Assembly: GCA_902528575.1 (NCBI GenBank)
Contig: CABZSV010000008.1
Span: forward strand, 1 to 36,891
DNA from: an uncultured Pelagibacteraceae bacterium
Lineage (GTDB): Bacteria > Pseudomonadota > Alphaproteobacteria > Pelagibacterales > Pelagibacteraceae
Direction of reading: 5' to 3'
Length of the DNA stretch: 36,891 nucleotides
In this document: positions 7,947-16,743 of the stretch, in pieces
Position numbering within the stretch: the first letter of the stretch is position 1
How the letters are laid out: every line of letters begins with the position of its first letter
Notes under the pieces: model-generated
What the model was told of the DNA's origin: nothing
The model's input: the letters and a program-made list of their open reading frames with translations, nothing else
Databases searched by the model: none
Made by a program: the position numbers and the translations under genes

Positions 7947-9602
7947 GTGTCAAAAAATATAAGTAATTTATCAGGCAGAATAGGCTTAAAAGATAACCTA
8001 TTTAAGCAAATCTCAGAAAATACCTTAAGCGATAATCCGCAAGATATTAAAGAAATTGCCAAAAAACATAACCTAGGCGTTTCAACTCTCCATGGTGCAG
8101 AATCCTTTTATGAGTTTTTAAGACCCTCTCATAGAGAAAAGAAAGCTTTTGTTTGTAACGGTAGTGCATGCATGTGTGCAGGTACGCAAGATAAATTAAA
8201 AGATAAACTAAAAGAAAAACTAGGTGATGACAAAGTTGGAGAAATGTTCTGCTTAGGTCATTGTTATGAAAACCATGCATTTCACTATGATGGAGAAAAT
8301 TATGCTGGGAAAGATATTGAAAAAATAGATCAAATTTTAAAAGGTGAAGAAATTAAACAAGATAAGTTTTACTCTAAGAGTTATGCAACAACAAGTTTTT
8401 TAATGGATGACAAATTGTCATCAACAGATCAATTCAAAGAACAATTAAGTAAATTTTTAAAAACAGATAAAAAAGAAATAGTAAAATCATTATTAGATTC
8501 AAATCTTACAGGAAGAGGGGGCGCAGGTTTTCCAACAGGAATGAAATGGGATTTCTGTAGTAAAGCAAAAGGAGATAAAAAATATGTTATCTGTAATGCA
8601 GATGAGGGTGACTCTGGCGCTTTCTCTGATAGATACTTATTAGAGGACCAACCTTTAAAAGTTATTTTTGGAATGGTGATTTGTGGTTATGTGATAGGAA
8701 GTAATGAAGGAGTATTATACATTAGAGGTGAATATCCTAAATCTATTGAAGCAATTAATGGCTGTATCAATGAACTTAAAAAATTAAATTTACTAGGTGA
8801 AAATATTTTAGGAACTGATTTTTCTTTTGATCTTGGAATTTGTATTGGTCAAGGTGCTTATATTTGTGGAGAAGAAACAGCTTTGATTGCATCTATTGAA
8901 GGAAGAAGAGCAGAAGTTGATGTTAGACCTCCGTTTCCTGTAACAGAAGGTTTATATAAAAAACCAACTGTAGTTAATAATGTTGAAACATTAGCTGCTG
9001 CAACTGGAATTTTATTAAATGGATCAGAAAAATTTTCTTCAGTTGGAAATAAAAAATCAGCCGGAACAAAATTAGTTTGTTTAGATAGTTTTTTTAATAA
9101 GCCTGGTGTTTATGAAATTGATATGGGTACGCCAATGAAAAAAATATTTAATGAAATTGGTGGTGGATACAAAGAACCTGTTAAAGCATTTCAAATAGGA
9201 GGCCCATTAGGCGGAGTTGTTCCTTTAAGTGAAATAGAAAATTTAAATTTAGATTTTCAAGAGTTCACAGCAAAAGGTTTTATGTTAGGTCACGCAAGTG
9301 TAGTTAGTATTCCAAAAGATTTTCCAATGGCTGAATACATTCATCACTTATTTGAATTCTCAGCTGAAGAATCATGCGGGAAATGTTTTCCAGGAAGACT
9401 TGGATCTTACAGAGGTAAGGAGATGTTTGATCAAGCTAAAAAGAAAACAGCTAAAATTCCTTTAAAATTACTAGAAGAATTGTTAGTTACCATGCAAAAA
9501 GGATGTCTATGTGCACTTTGTGGAGCAATCCCAACTCCAATTCAGAACATTCTAAAATACTTTGGTGATGAAATGAAAAATGATATGGTGAAAGATAATT
9601 AA
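7947..9602 (+). CDS. fdsB: NAD-dependent formate dehydrogenase beta subunit, NuoE-NuoF fusion
   Basis: The protein joins two complex-I-like modules. Residues about 15-125 are NuoE-like (FdsG) with the [2Fe-2S] ligands Cys70 and Cys75 (CNGSAC) and Cys102 and Cys106 (CLGHC). Residues about 160-551 are NuoF-like, with GRGGAGFPTG at 189-198 (NADH/FMN binding) and GAYICGEETALIASIEG. This is where electrons from formate reach NAD+. A GTG start at 7947 is chosen because AAAGGG lies at the right distance. The [4Fe-4S] site is odd: the usual C-x2-C-x2-C reads CGKCFPG (Cys477, Cys480, Gly483), while the late motif reads CLCALC (Cys520, Cys522, Cys525) with two extra cysteines. Its stop overlaps the next ATG by 1 bp (TAATG). 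Confidence 0.93.
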   Translation: MSKNISNLSGRIGLKDNLFKQISENTLSDNPQDIKEIAKKHNLGVSTLHGAESFYEFLRPSHREKKAFVCNGSACMCAGTQDKLKDKLKEKLGDDKVGEMFCLGHCYENHAFHYDGENYAGKDIEKIDQILKGEEIKQDKFYSKSYATTSFLMDDKLSSTDQFKEQLSKFLKTDKKEIVKSLLDSNLTGRGGAGFPTGMKWDFCSKAKGDKKYVICNADEGDSGAFSDRYLLEDQPLKVIFGMVICGYVIGSNEGVLYIRGEYPKSIEAINGCINELKKLNLLGENILGTDFSFDLGICIGQGAYICGEETALIASIEGRRAEVDVRPPFPVTEGLYKKPTVVNNVETLAAATGILLNGSEKFSSVGNKKSAGTKLVCLDSFFNKPGVYEIDMGTPMKKIFNEIGGGYKEPVKAFQIGGPLGGVVPLSEIENLNLDFQEFTAKGFMLGHASVVSIPKDFPMAEYIHHLFEFSAEESCGKCFPGRLGSYRGKEMFDQAKKKTAKIPLKLLEELLVTMQKGCLCALCGAIPTPIQNILKYFGDEMKNDMVKDN

Positions 9603-12370
9603 TGAGCTCAGAAAAAAGAAAAATTGCTTATATTGATGGAAAACCATACGAAATTGGTCCTAAACACACATCTATTTTAAAATTTGTAAAAAGCTATGTA
9701 GGTGAAAAAAAAGTACCTACTTTATGTGATGATCCAAACCTAGCTCCTTATGGTGCTTGCAGAGTTTGCTCTGTAGAAGTTGCTTTAGAAAAAGATGGCC
9801 CAACAAGAGTGGTCGCATCTTGTCATACTCCAGTTGCTGAAAACCAACATATCTTTACTTCAAATGAAGCTTTAACAAGTCTAAGAAAAAATATTGTTGA
9901 ATTAGTTTTAACAGACCATCCAATGGAATGTGATACTTGTGAGGTAAACAATAATTGTGAATTACAAACAGTAGCAAACGATCTAGGAGTTGCTGATCAC
10001 AGATACAACAGTCCTAAGCAACATAAAGGAATTCCAAGAGATACTTCTCACGATTACATGAGAATGAATTTAGATAACTGTATTAATTGTGGAAGATGTG
10101 TCAGGGCCTGTGATGAAATTCAAGGTTCATTTGTACTTACAATGAGCGGAAGAGGTTTTGAATCTAGAATAACAACTGACAATGATATGATGTTTGGAGA
10201 TAGTTCATGTGTATCTTGTGGAGCATGTGCACATACATGTCCAACAGATGCTATTTCAGATGTTTTTCAATCTAAATCTGCAGCCGTAGATAAAAAAGTT
10301 AGAACAACTTGTTCATACTGTGGTGTTGGATGTAATTTAGAAGCGTCAATAAAAGATGATAAAGTTGTTGCAATTGATACTCCAAAACAAACAGAGGTAA
10401 ATGCTGGTCATACATGTATTAAAGGAAGATATGCATTTAGTTTCTATGATCATCCAGACAGATTAAAAACACCTTTAATTAAAAGAAATGGAAAGTTTGA
10501 AGAAGCTTCCTGGGATGAAGCTTATGATTTTATTAAAAAAGAAATGAACAGAATCACAAAAGATAATGGTCCAGATGCCTTTGCTGGAATTTCTTCTGCA
10601 AGATGTACGAATGAAGAAAATTATGTTTTTCAAAAAATGATTAGAGCAGCTGTGGGAACTAACAGTGTAGATTGTTGTGCAAGAATTTGTCATTCACCAA
10701 CAGCTTGGGGGATGCAACAAACTTTTGGGACTGGGGCAGCAACTAACTCTACAGAAGATATTTATCATGCGGATTTATTTTTGGTAATTGGAGCTAATCC
10801 AACGAACGCTCATCCTGTAACAGGTGCAAAAATAAAACAGCAAGTTATGAAAGGTAAAAAATTAATTGTACTTGATCCAATTACAACTGAACTAGCAAAA
10901 CTTGCTGATTATCATATTAAACTAAGACCAGGAACTAACGTTGCAGTTCTAAATATGATGTTGCACTTTATTATTAAATCAAAACTTTATAATGCAGATT
11001 TTGTTAGAGATAGAACTGAGGGTTTTGATAATTTCTTAAAAGAAATTGAAAGACAAGACGTTGATCATTTAGCAAAAGTAGCTGGAGTAGATAAACAATT
11101 AGTTAAAGAAGCAGCAATTGCATATGCTACTGCAAGAAATTCAATGGAGTTCCATGGATTAGGAGTTACTGAGCACGAACAAGGATCTAAAACTGTGATG
11201 TTAATTGCAGATCTAGCAATGATTACTGGAAATATTGGACGAAAAGGTGTTGGGGTTAATCCTTTAAGAGGTCAAAACAATGTCCAAGGTGCAGCAGATA
11301 TGGGATGTCAGCCTCACCAAGGTGCTGGTTATTTTCCTGTAGCTGATGAAAAGCATCAAGAATTCTATACTGAAAAATATGGAGTAACTCACCCAACTAA
11401 GCCAGGATTAAAAATTCCTCAAATGTTTGAAGCTGCAATAAACAAGGAATTAAAAGGTTTGTGGATTATAGGTGAGGATATTGTTCAAACAGATCCTAAC
11501 AGCGCACATGTTATTGAAGCTATGAACTCTTTAGAACTTTTAGTCGTTCAAGAGATATTTATGAGTGAAACAGCAAAATTAGCAACTGTTGTTCTGCCAG
11601 GTACTACTTTCTTAGAAAAAGACGGAACTTTTACAAACACTGAGAGAAGAATTCAAAGAGTGAACAGAGCTGTGCCTCCTCTACCAGGCACTAAACCTGA
11701 TGGATTAATTGTAACTGAGATGATGCAGAAATTAGGGTTTGATCAGCCAACTTATGATGCAGATCAAGTTCTTGGAGAAATTGCTGATATCGTTCCCTTC
11801 TTTAAGGGTGTTACTAGAGAGAGACTTGGAAAATTTGGATTACAATGGCCAGTTCAAGAAGATGGAACTGATACAAAAATTTTACATACAGAAACATTTA
11901 AATTAGGTAAAGGCAGATTAAAAAACTTTGATTGGAAAGAATCATCAGAAATAGAAGCTAATCAAAAAGACTATCCTTTGATTTTAACAACTAGTAGAGT
12001 TTTACAACATTACAATGCAGCAACAATGACCAGAAGAACAAAAAATATAAATATTGTTGATGAAGATGTTTTGTTAATTCATCCTAAAGATGCGGCTCAT
12101 AGAGATCTAAATACTGGTGATATTGGAAGACTTTATTCAGGTAGAGGTGAGGTTGCGCTTAAAGTTGAAGTTACAGATAAAGTTAAAGAAGGAATTGTAT
12201 TTACTACATTCCATTTCCCAGAGCATATGGTTAATATGGTTACAGGTCATGGTAAAGATGAAGAAACAATGTGTGCAGAATACAAAGTATCTTCTGTTGA
12301 AGTACAAAAAATCTCTAATCAATTTAAAACAGAAGTTAAACCAAAAGAAAATCAAGCTGAAGTTAGTTAA
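9602..12370 (+). CDS. fdsA: Formate dehydrogenase alpha (molybdenum) subunit
   Basis: The 922-residue catalytic subunit oxidises formate to CO2 at a Mo-bis-MGD centre. In order: a NuoG-like [2Fe-2S] domain (GACRVC and a later ASCHTP), a His-ligated [4Fe-4S] motif (HPMECDTCEVNNNCELQ), two ferredoxin-type clusters (CINCGRCVRACD; CVSCGACAHTCP), the MopB cluster (CSYCGVGCN, later GHTCIKGRYAF), then the molybdopterin domains. The metal ligand is Cys363 followed by His364 in CCARICHSPT, so it is a cysteine rather than a selenocysteine enzyme. The C-terminal molybdopterin-dinucleotide domain (TTSRVLQHYNAATMTRRT) is complete. Together with the fused beta subunit this is the soluble Fds/Fdh2-type NAD+-reducing enzyme. 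No small FdsD-like subunit gene is seen. Confidence 0.95.
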   Translation: MSSEKRKIAYIDGKPYEIGPKHTSILKFVKSYVGEKKVPTLCDDPNLAPYGACRVCSVEVALEKDGPTRVVASCHTPVAENQHIFTSNEALTSLRKNIVELVLTDHPMECDTCEVNNNCELQTVANDLGVADHRYNSPKQHKGIPRDTSHDYMRMNLDNCINCGRCVRACDEIQGSFVLTMSGRGFESRITTDNDMMFGDSSCVSCGACAHTCPTDAISDVFQSKSAAVDKKVRTTCSYCGVGCNLEASIKDDKVVAIDTPKQTEVNAGHTCIKGRYAFSFYDHPDRLKTPLIKRNGKFEEASWDEAYDFIKKEMNRITKDNGPDAFAGISSARCTNEENYVFQKMIRAAVGTNSVDCCARICHSPTAWGMQQTFGTGAATNSTEDIYHADLFLVIGANPTNAHPVTGAKIKQQVMKGKKLIVLDPITTELAKLADYHIKLRPGTNVAVLNMMLHFIIKSKLYNADFVRDRTEGFDNFLKEIERQDVDHLAKVAGVDKQLVKEAAIAYATARNSMEFHGLGVTEHEQGSKTVMLIADLAMITGNIGRKGVGVNPLRGQNNVQGAADMGCQPHQGAGYFPVADEKHQEFYTEKYGVTHPTKPGLKIPQMFEAAINKELKGLWIIGEDIVQTDPNSAHVIEAMNSLELLVVQEIFMSETAKLATVVLPGTTFLEKDGTFTNTERRIQRVNRAVPPLPGTKPDGLIVTEMMQKLGFDQPTYDADQVLGEIADIVPFFKGVTRERLGKFGLQWPVQEDGTDTKILHTETFKLGKGRLKNFDWKESSEIEANQKDYPLILTTSRVLQHYNAATMTRRTKNINIVDEDVLLIHPKDAAHRDLNTGDIGRLYSGRGEVALKVEVTDKVKEGIVFTTFHFPEHMVNMVTGHGKDEETMCAEYKVSSVEVQKISNQFKTEVKPKENQAEVS

Positions 12371-12375
12371 TTAAA

Positions 12376-13821
12376 ATGACCATTGGTTGGCATTTTGATA
12401 ATACCTATTCAAAGTTATCAAATACTTTTAAAGAAAATATTAAACCAACTCCTGTTCATGATCCTGAATTAGTGATTTTAAATGAGGAACTAGCCTCTAC
12501 TTTAAATTTAGATTTTTCAAAAACAGACAAAAAAAAATTAGCAGAAATATTTTCTGGAAACTCCATACCAGAAGAAACAAATACCATTGCGCAAGCATAT
12601 GCAGGTCATCAATTTGGACACTTTACTATGTTAGGAGATGGTAGAGCAGTTTTATTGGGTGAGCATTTAGTAAATAATGACAATCGTTTTGACATTCAGT
12701 TTAAAGGTTCAGGAAGAACTTCTTTTTCTAGGGGTGGTGATGGAAGAGCAGCTCTAGGTCCTATGCTTAGAGAATATATTATCAGTGAGGCGATACATTC
12801 ATTAAATATTCCAACTACTAGAAGCCTTGCTGTAGTCAAAACAGGAGAAAAAGTTGTAAGAGAAAATCTTTTACAGGGTGCTATATTAACAAGAGTTGCA
12901 TCAAGTCATCTTCGGGTTGGAACATTTCAATATATAGCTGCAACTCAAAAAATTGAAAATTTAAATACTTTAGTCGACTATACAATAAACAGACATTATC
13001 CAGAAATCAAAACATCAAATTCAAAAGCATTAGACTTGTTAAATCTTGTAATGGAAAAGCAATGCCAGCTAGTGATCAATTGGATGAGAGTTGGATTTAT
13101 TCATGGGGTTATGAATACTGATAACATGGCAATTTCAGGTGAAACAATAGATTACGGTCCTTGTGCATTTATGGATCATTATGATCCAAAAACTGTATTT
13201 AGCTCAATCGATAAATTTGGAAGATATGCCTTTTCTAATCAACCACCAATTACAAAATGGAATTTAGCAAGATTTGCAGAATGCCTAATCCCTCTAATTG
13301 ACAAAAATGAAGATACTGCAATTAAATTAGCAACAGATTTAATAGATAATTTCCAAAATATTTATGAAGATAAATGGTTAAATATGATGAGAGATAAACT
13401 GGGTCTATTTGGTGAGGATAAAAATGATAAAAAATTAATTAATGATTTGTTTAATTGGATGGAAAAAAATAAAGCAGATTACACAAATACTTTTTGTAAT
13501 CTAATGGATATCAATTCTGATGAAATTTATAAAAATAATGATTTTATCGATTGGAAAAATGAATGGAAAAAAAGATCTGAGTTAAATAATTCAACTATAG
13601 AAAAACAAAGTAAACTTATGAAATCAAATAATCCAATTGTAATTCCTAGAAATCATAAAGTAGAGGAAGCTTTAGCTGAAGCTGACAAAGGAAGTTTAGA
13701 TAAAATGAAAAAGTTATTGACTATTTTAAAAAATCCTTATGACAATCAGAATAATATTGAAGAATATCAAGCACCTGCTCCATCGAGTAACGAAAAATAT
13801 CAAACTTTTTGTGGAACTTAA
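12376..13821 (+). CDS. selO: SelO/YdiU protein adenylyltransferase
   Basis: SelO is a pseudokinase-fold enzyme that transfers AMP to hydroxyl side chains of other proteins, linked to redox stress. Family signatures are AYAGHQFGHFTMLGDGRA, QFKGSGRTSFSRGGDGRA, GPMLREYIISEAIH, and the catalytic HGVMNTDN (Asp249, Asn250) with IDYGPC further on. The C-terminus ends FCGT, in the place where other members carry a redox-active cysteine or selenocysteine. Length 481 is usual. It follows the formate dehydrogenase large subunit by 5 bp with no terminator, so it appears to be the last gene of the FDH operon; its targets are unknown. It converges with the flavoprotein gene that follows, the stops being 1 bp apart. 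Confidence 0.92.
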   Translation: MTIGWHFDNTYSKLSNTFKENIKPTPVHDPELVILNEELASTLNLDFSKTDKKKLAEIFSGNSIPEETNTIAQAYAGHQFGHFTMLGDGRAVLLGEHLVNNDNRFDIQFKGSGRTSFSRGGDGRAALGPMLREYIISEAIHSLNIPTTRSLAVVKTGEKVVRENLLQGAILTRVASSHLRVGTFQYIAATQKIENLNTLVDYTINRHYPEIKTSNSKALDLLNLVMEKQCQLVINWMRVGFIHGVMNTDNMAISGETIDYGPCAFMDHYDPKTVFSSIDKFGRYAFSNQPPITKWNLARFAECLIPLIDKNEDTAIKLATDLIDNFQNIYEDKWLNMMRDKLGLFGEDKNDKKLINDLFNWMEKNKADYTNTFCNLMDINSDEIYKNNDFIDWKNEWKKRSELNNSTIEKQSKLMKSNNPIVIPRNHKVEEALAEADKGSLDKMKKLLTILKNPYDNQNNIEEYQAPAPSSNEKYQTFCGT

Positions 13822-13822
13822 T

Positions 13823-14926
13823 TTATAAAACGTAGGGCTCTGGTCTAGCGGTTTTACCCAAAACTCTCTCAACTGCAAAATCACTTATATCAATTGTTTG
13901 GTATGATCCTGTTGTGATTAATTCAGTTAAGGCTCTACCGATACCTGGTGCCTGCATTAATCCTCGGCCTGTAAATCCAGAGGCCATGTAAACATTGTCA
14001 TATTTTGGATGTTTACCAACTACTGCATTATTATCCAATCTATTACAATCATAGTAACCTGCCCATCCACCAGTTAACTTTAATTCCTCAAAAGCAGGTA
14101 TTCGTTTAGCTAGAGCTGGCCAGACTAATTCTTCAAAGTCATTCCAGGCTGGTTCTAAATCTTCTGCGTCGAATACAGAAATAGGTGAGCCTGCTAAATA
14201 TTCTCCTCCTTCTGGTCTCCAATAAACACCCGTTGTTAAATCTCCACTTAGTGGCATCTCTTTTATATATGTTGGGCATTTTACTCTAAACACGGTATGC
14301 TTTTGAGGAACAACAGGAATATCCTCTAACAATTCTTTTGTCCAACAACCAGCCGCAGAAACAATTGTTTTGGCATTTATTTCAGAAATACTTTTTACTT
14401 CACCCTTAATAAATTCTGCTCCAAGCTCTATTGCTTTGCTTTTAAGAGCGCTATGAAACATAAATGGATCAATCCATCCTTCGCTTTGGTTATCTGTATA
14501 GGTTGCTGTTTCAATTCCCTCACTATTAACATAAGGAAAAACTTTTGATAATTCTGAGCCTTTAATATTTTTTGTTCCTGCATCACAATCTTTATGGTTT
14601 TCTAATGCTCTATATTGCTCTTCAGCATGTTCAGGGCCAAACATTAAAAGATATCCATTGGTTACCATACTAGCTGTTGGATTAGGATTTTTTTCTGTTT
14701 TTAATAATTCTGGTATTTGAAAAATAAATTCTCTTGCAAATTTTCCTAATAAAATATTTTCTTTTTGGAAAAATTGTCTTCTAAAACCTCCTAGAGATAA
14801 TGGGAATGAAGCTGTTTTATAAGTAGGATCTCTTTCAATGACTTTTACTTTTCTACCTTCTTTGGATAAAAAATAAGCAGTTGCCGCCCCTATTATTCCA
14901 CCACCAATTACTACAACATCATCCAT
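13823..14926 (-). CDS. FAD-dependent oxidoreductase, DAO family, FOXRED1-like
   Basis: An N-terminal Rossmann motif VVIGGGIIGAATAYFL (5-20) and a closing GFTGRGLMQAPGIGRA segment mark a D-amino-acid/sarcosine-oxidase-type flavoprotein. GGWAGYYDCNRLDNNAVVG and YQTIDISDF near the end resemble FOXRED1 and its bacterial relatives more than MnmC or monomeric sarcosine oxidase. Relatives oxidise secondary or D-amino acids such as sarcosine and dimethylglycine; the covalent-FAD residue was not identified. The presence of creatinase (making sarcosine) and gcvT in the same window makes an N-methylglycine substrate attractive, but this is context only. The tspO gene on the same strand lies 2 bp upstream. 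Confidence 0.82.
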   Translation of the reverse strand: MDDVVVIGGGIIGAATAYFLSKEGRKVKVIERDPTYKTASFPLSLGGFRRQFFQKENILLGKFAREFIFQIPELLKTEKNPNPTASMVTNGYLLMFGPEHAEEQYRALENHKDCDAGTKNIKGSELSKVFPYVNSEGIETATYTDNQSEGWIDPFMFHSALKSKAIELGAEFIKGEVKSISEINAKTIVSAAGCWTKELLEDIPVVPQKHTVFRVKCPTYIKEMPLSGDLTTGVYWRPEGGEYLAGSPISVFDAEDLEPAWNDFEELVWPALAKRIPAFEELKLTGGWAGYYDCNRLDNNAVVGKHPKYDNVYMASGFTGRGLMQAPGIGRALTELITTGSYQTIDISDFAVERVLGKTARPEPYVL

Positions 14927-14928
14927 AT

Positions 14929-15411
14929 CTAATTTAACATAATTAAGCTTGTATTCAGAATTAGTGCAAAGCTACACCAAAGTAAATATGGAATCATTAA
15001 GTAGGCGCTCAACATCTTGACGCGTTTAAACCTTAAAATTAAGTTAATTATCAATGCTATTAGAATGATTAAAACTAATAAAGCCAAGACCATATTGTGA
15101 AAAACAAAAAAAACTACACTCCAAGTTGTATTGAAAATTAAATGAATGAAGTAAATATAAACAGTATTCATATCTCTATTTTTAGTATGCCAATAAAGCC
15201 ATATAGAGAAAGTCATCATTAAATAAAGAGATGTCCAGACAGGACCAAATATCCAATCTGGAGGATTAAAAGTTGGTTTATTTAATAGTGAGTACCAAGG
15301 TTCTTTAAATGTAACTGTAGACAAACCTCCAATGAATGAGGCAGAGAATGTAATAGCAAGAAACAATAGAAATGTTAAAAATTTGTTTTTAAGCATATTA
15401 AATATATACAT
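14929..15411 (-). CDS. tspO: TspO/MBR family tryptophan-rich sensory protein
   Basis: The 160-residue protein has five hydrophobic helices and the TspO signatures: GGLSTVTFKEPWYSLLNKP, FNPPDWIFGPVWTSLYLMM (the PP-W-F-P-W-LY motif) and FNTTWSVVFF. TspO binds tetrapyrroles and cholesterol-like ligands in the membrane and modulates oxygen or stress responses in Rhodobacter. The ATG at 15411 lies 8 bp from the divergent SDR start; a second in-frame ATG at 15396 (MLKNKF) would leave more room for a divergent promoter and also fits the family N-terminus. The gene probably forms a pair with the flavoprotein gene downstream. Confidence 0.92.
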   Translation of the reverse strand: MYIFNMLKNKFLTFLLFLAITFSASFIGGLSTVTFKEPWYSLLNKPTFNPPDWIFGPVWTSLYLMMTFSIWLYWHTKNRDMNTVYIYFIHLIFNTTWSVVFFVFHNMVLALLVLIILIALIINLILRFKRVKMLSAYLMIPYLLWCSFALILNTSLIMLN

Positions 15412-15419
15412 AACAAAAA

Positions 15420-16178
15420 ATGAGTAAAAAAACTATTTGGATTACTGGAGGAAGTACTGGCATTGGTAAAGCTTTAGCAATTAAGTTTGCAGCCATGGGA
15501 TGGAATGTTGCTATATCTGCAAGACGAGCTGAATTATTGAATGAGCTTTCAAATTCTTATGAAAATATTTCAGGTTTTCCTTTAGATGTGACTGACAATG
15601 AAAAGTGTAAAGAAGTATTTGATGAAATTAAAAATAAATTTGAAAATATAGATATTTGTTTTTTTTCAACAGGAACATGGGATCCAAAAAAAGAGAAAGA
15701 AATAGATGTCGAGCAAATGGAAAACGTATTTAAGGTAAATTTTTTTGGAACAGTTAATTGTATTAAAGCTGTTGAACAGTACTTTAGAGATAAAAAAAAA
15801 GGAATAATAACTATTGTGTCATCAATTGCGGGATATAGAGGATTACCTAATTCAACAGGATATGGACCATCAAAGTCGGCATTAAATAACTTAGCTGAAA
15901 GTTTGTACTTTGATTTTAAAAGACACAATGTACGTGTTTGTTTAGTGTCTCCTGGTTTTATTAAAACTCCAATGACAGATAAAAATGATTTTAAAATGCC
16001 TTTTTTAAAAACACCCGAGTATGCAGCAGATCAAATTTTTGAAGGTTTAGTAAACAAAAATACATTTGAAATACATTTTCCAAAATCACTTACAATAACA
16101 TTAAAGCTGCTTAGTTTTTTACCAAGTAAAATTTATTTTGGATTAGTTGGAAAACTCACAAAATATCAAAAAAAATAG
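15420..16178 (+). CDS. Short-chain dehydrogenase/reductase (SDR)
   Basis: A classical SDR of 252 residues: the nucleotide motif TGGSTGIGKALA near the start, an N-N-x-G-equivalent FSTG at about residue 80, the catalytic serine in IVSSIAGY, and the Y-x3-K pair in YGPSKSAL. The C-terminal 30 residues are longer and hydrophobic (ITLKLLSFLPSKIYFGLVG), suggesting membrane association. It oxidises or reduces a small or lipid substrate with NAD(P). It converges on the DUF3833 gene with no gap. SDRs of this type recur beside COG2907/DUF1365/Cfa genes in other bacteria, so it may work on modified fatty acids with the cluster on the other strand. Confidence 0.9.
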   Translation: MSKKTIWITGGSTGIGKALAIKFAAMGWNVAISARRAELLNELSNSYENISGFPLDVTDNEKCKEVFDEIKNKFENIDICFFSTGTWDPKKEKEIDVEQMENVFKVNFFGTVNCIKAVEQYFRDKKKGIITIVSSIAGYRGLPNSTGYGPSKSALNNLAESLYFDFKRHNVRVCLVSPGFIKTPMTDKNDFKMPFLKTPEYAADQIFEGLVNKNTFEIHFPKSLTITLKLLSFLPSKIYFGLVGKLTKYQKK

Positions 16179-16727
16179 TTAATCTTTTACAAATACAACT
16201 GTTAATTCTGCTACTTTAAAACCAAACTTTGTCATAGTTGCTCTATTTATTGCAACTCTATCATCTTGTTTAAAAATCCAATCATCAAAAGTGATTTTTA
16301 TCTCTTTACCTTTGACTGGAACTAATAAAACATATTCAAATTTAAATGCAGGTCCATAAGAATAACCTTTCGCTTTACCAACAACATCGCCTGCTGTCCC
16401 TTCATAATTGTTTTCATCAATTTTATTTATTTTCCATTCTCGGTCTTGAACTTCACCATCATCCCAATTAAATTTTTCTTTAAGAATTAGCTGCCTTCCA
16501 TCCCAAGTTCCATTTAAGTCTGCAGAAAATTGTCTTGTAACTTTTCCTGATCTATTTTGTAAAACACCCCAAGCCTTAACATTTCCAGATAAATATTCTT
16601 CAATGATTAATCTCGGTTCTTTATTTTTAAAATCTTCTGGTTTCATAGCGCTATTATTCGAGCAACTTGTAATTAAGAATAATAAAATTATCAACGAAAT
16701 TGGCTTAATAATTTTTATATGTCGCAT
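16179..16727 (-). CDS. DUF3833 family lipoprotein
   Basis: The mature protein begins at the cysteine of a clear lipobox, LITSC, after a hydrophobic signal peptide, so it should be anchored in the envelope. The body matches DUF3833 (AWGVLQNRSGKVTRQF, LNGTWDGRQLILKEKFNWDDGE, MTKFGFKVAEL). Its function is unknown; in many proteobacteria it lies beside Cfa-like methyltransferase and DUF1365 genes, as here. I place the start at 16727 rather than the longer ATG at 16739 because GGAG lies 6 bases before the inner ATG and the outer one lacks a ribosome site. It is the last gene of a long minus-strand series. Confidence 0.85.
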   Translation of the reverse strand: MRHIKIIKPISLIILLFLITSCSNNSAMKPEDFKNKEPRLIIEEYLSGNVKAWGVLQNRSGKVTRQFSADLNGTWDGRQLILKEKFNWDDGEVQDREWKINKIDENNYEGTAGDVVGKAKGYSYGPAFKFEYVLLVPVKGKEIKITFDDWIFKQDDRVAINRATMTKFGFKVAELTVVFVKD

Positions 16728-16743
16728 AAATATCTCCATTATT

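Noticed and set aside
10673..10693. Possible selenocysteine site in the FDH large subunit
   Set aside because: The molybdenum-ligand position is a TGT cysteine codon (Cys363); no in-frame TGA is present.
12117..12374. Overlapping open frames on both strands at the end of the FDH large subunit gene
   Set aside because: Both are low-complexity shadows of the molybdopterin-dinucleotide domain coding sequence, which is intact in its own frame.
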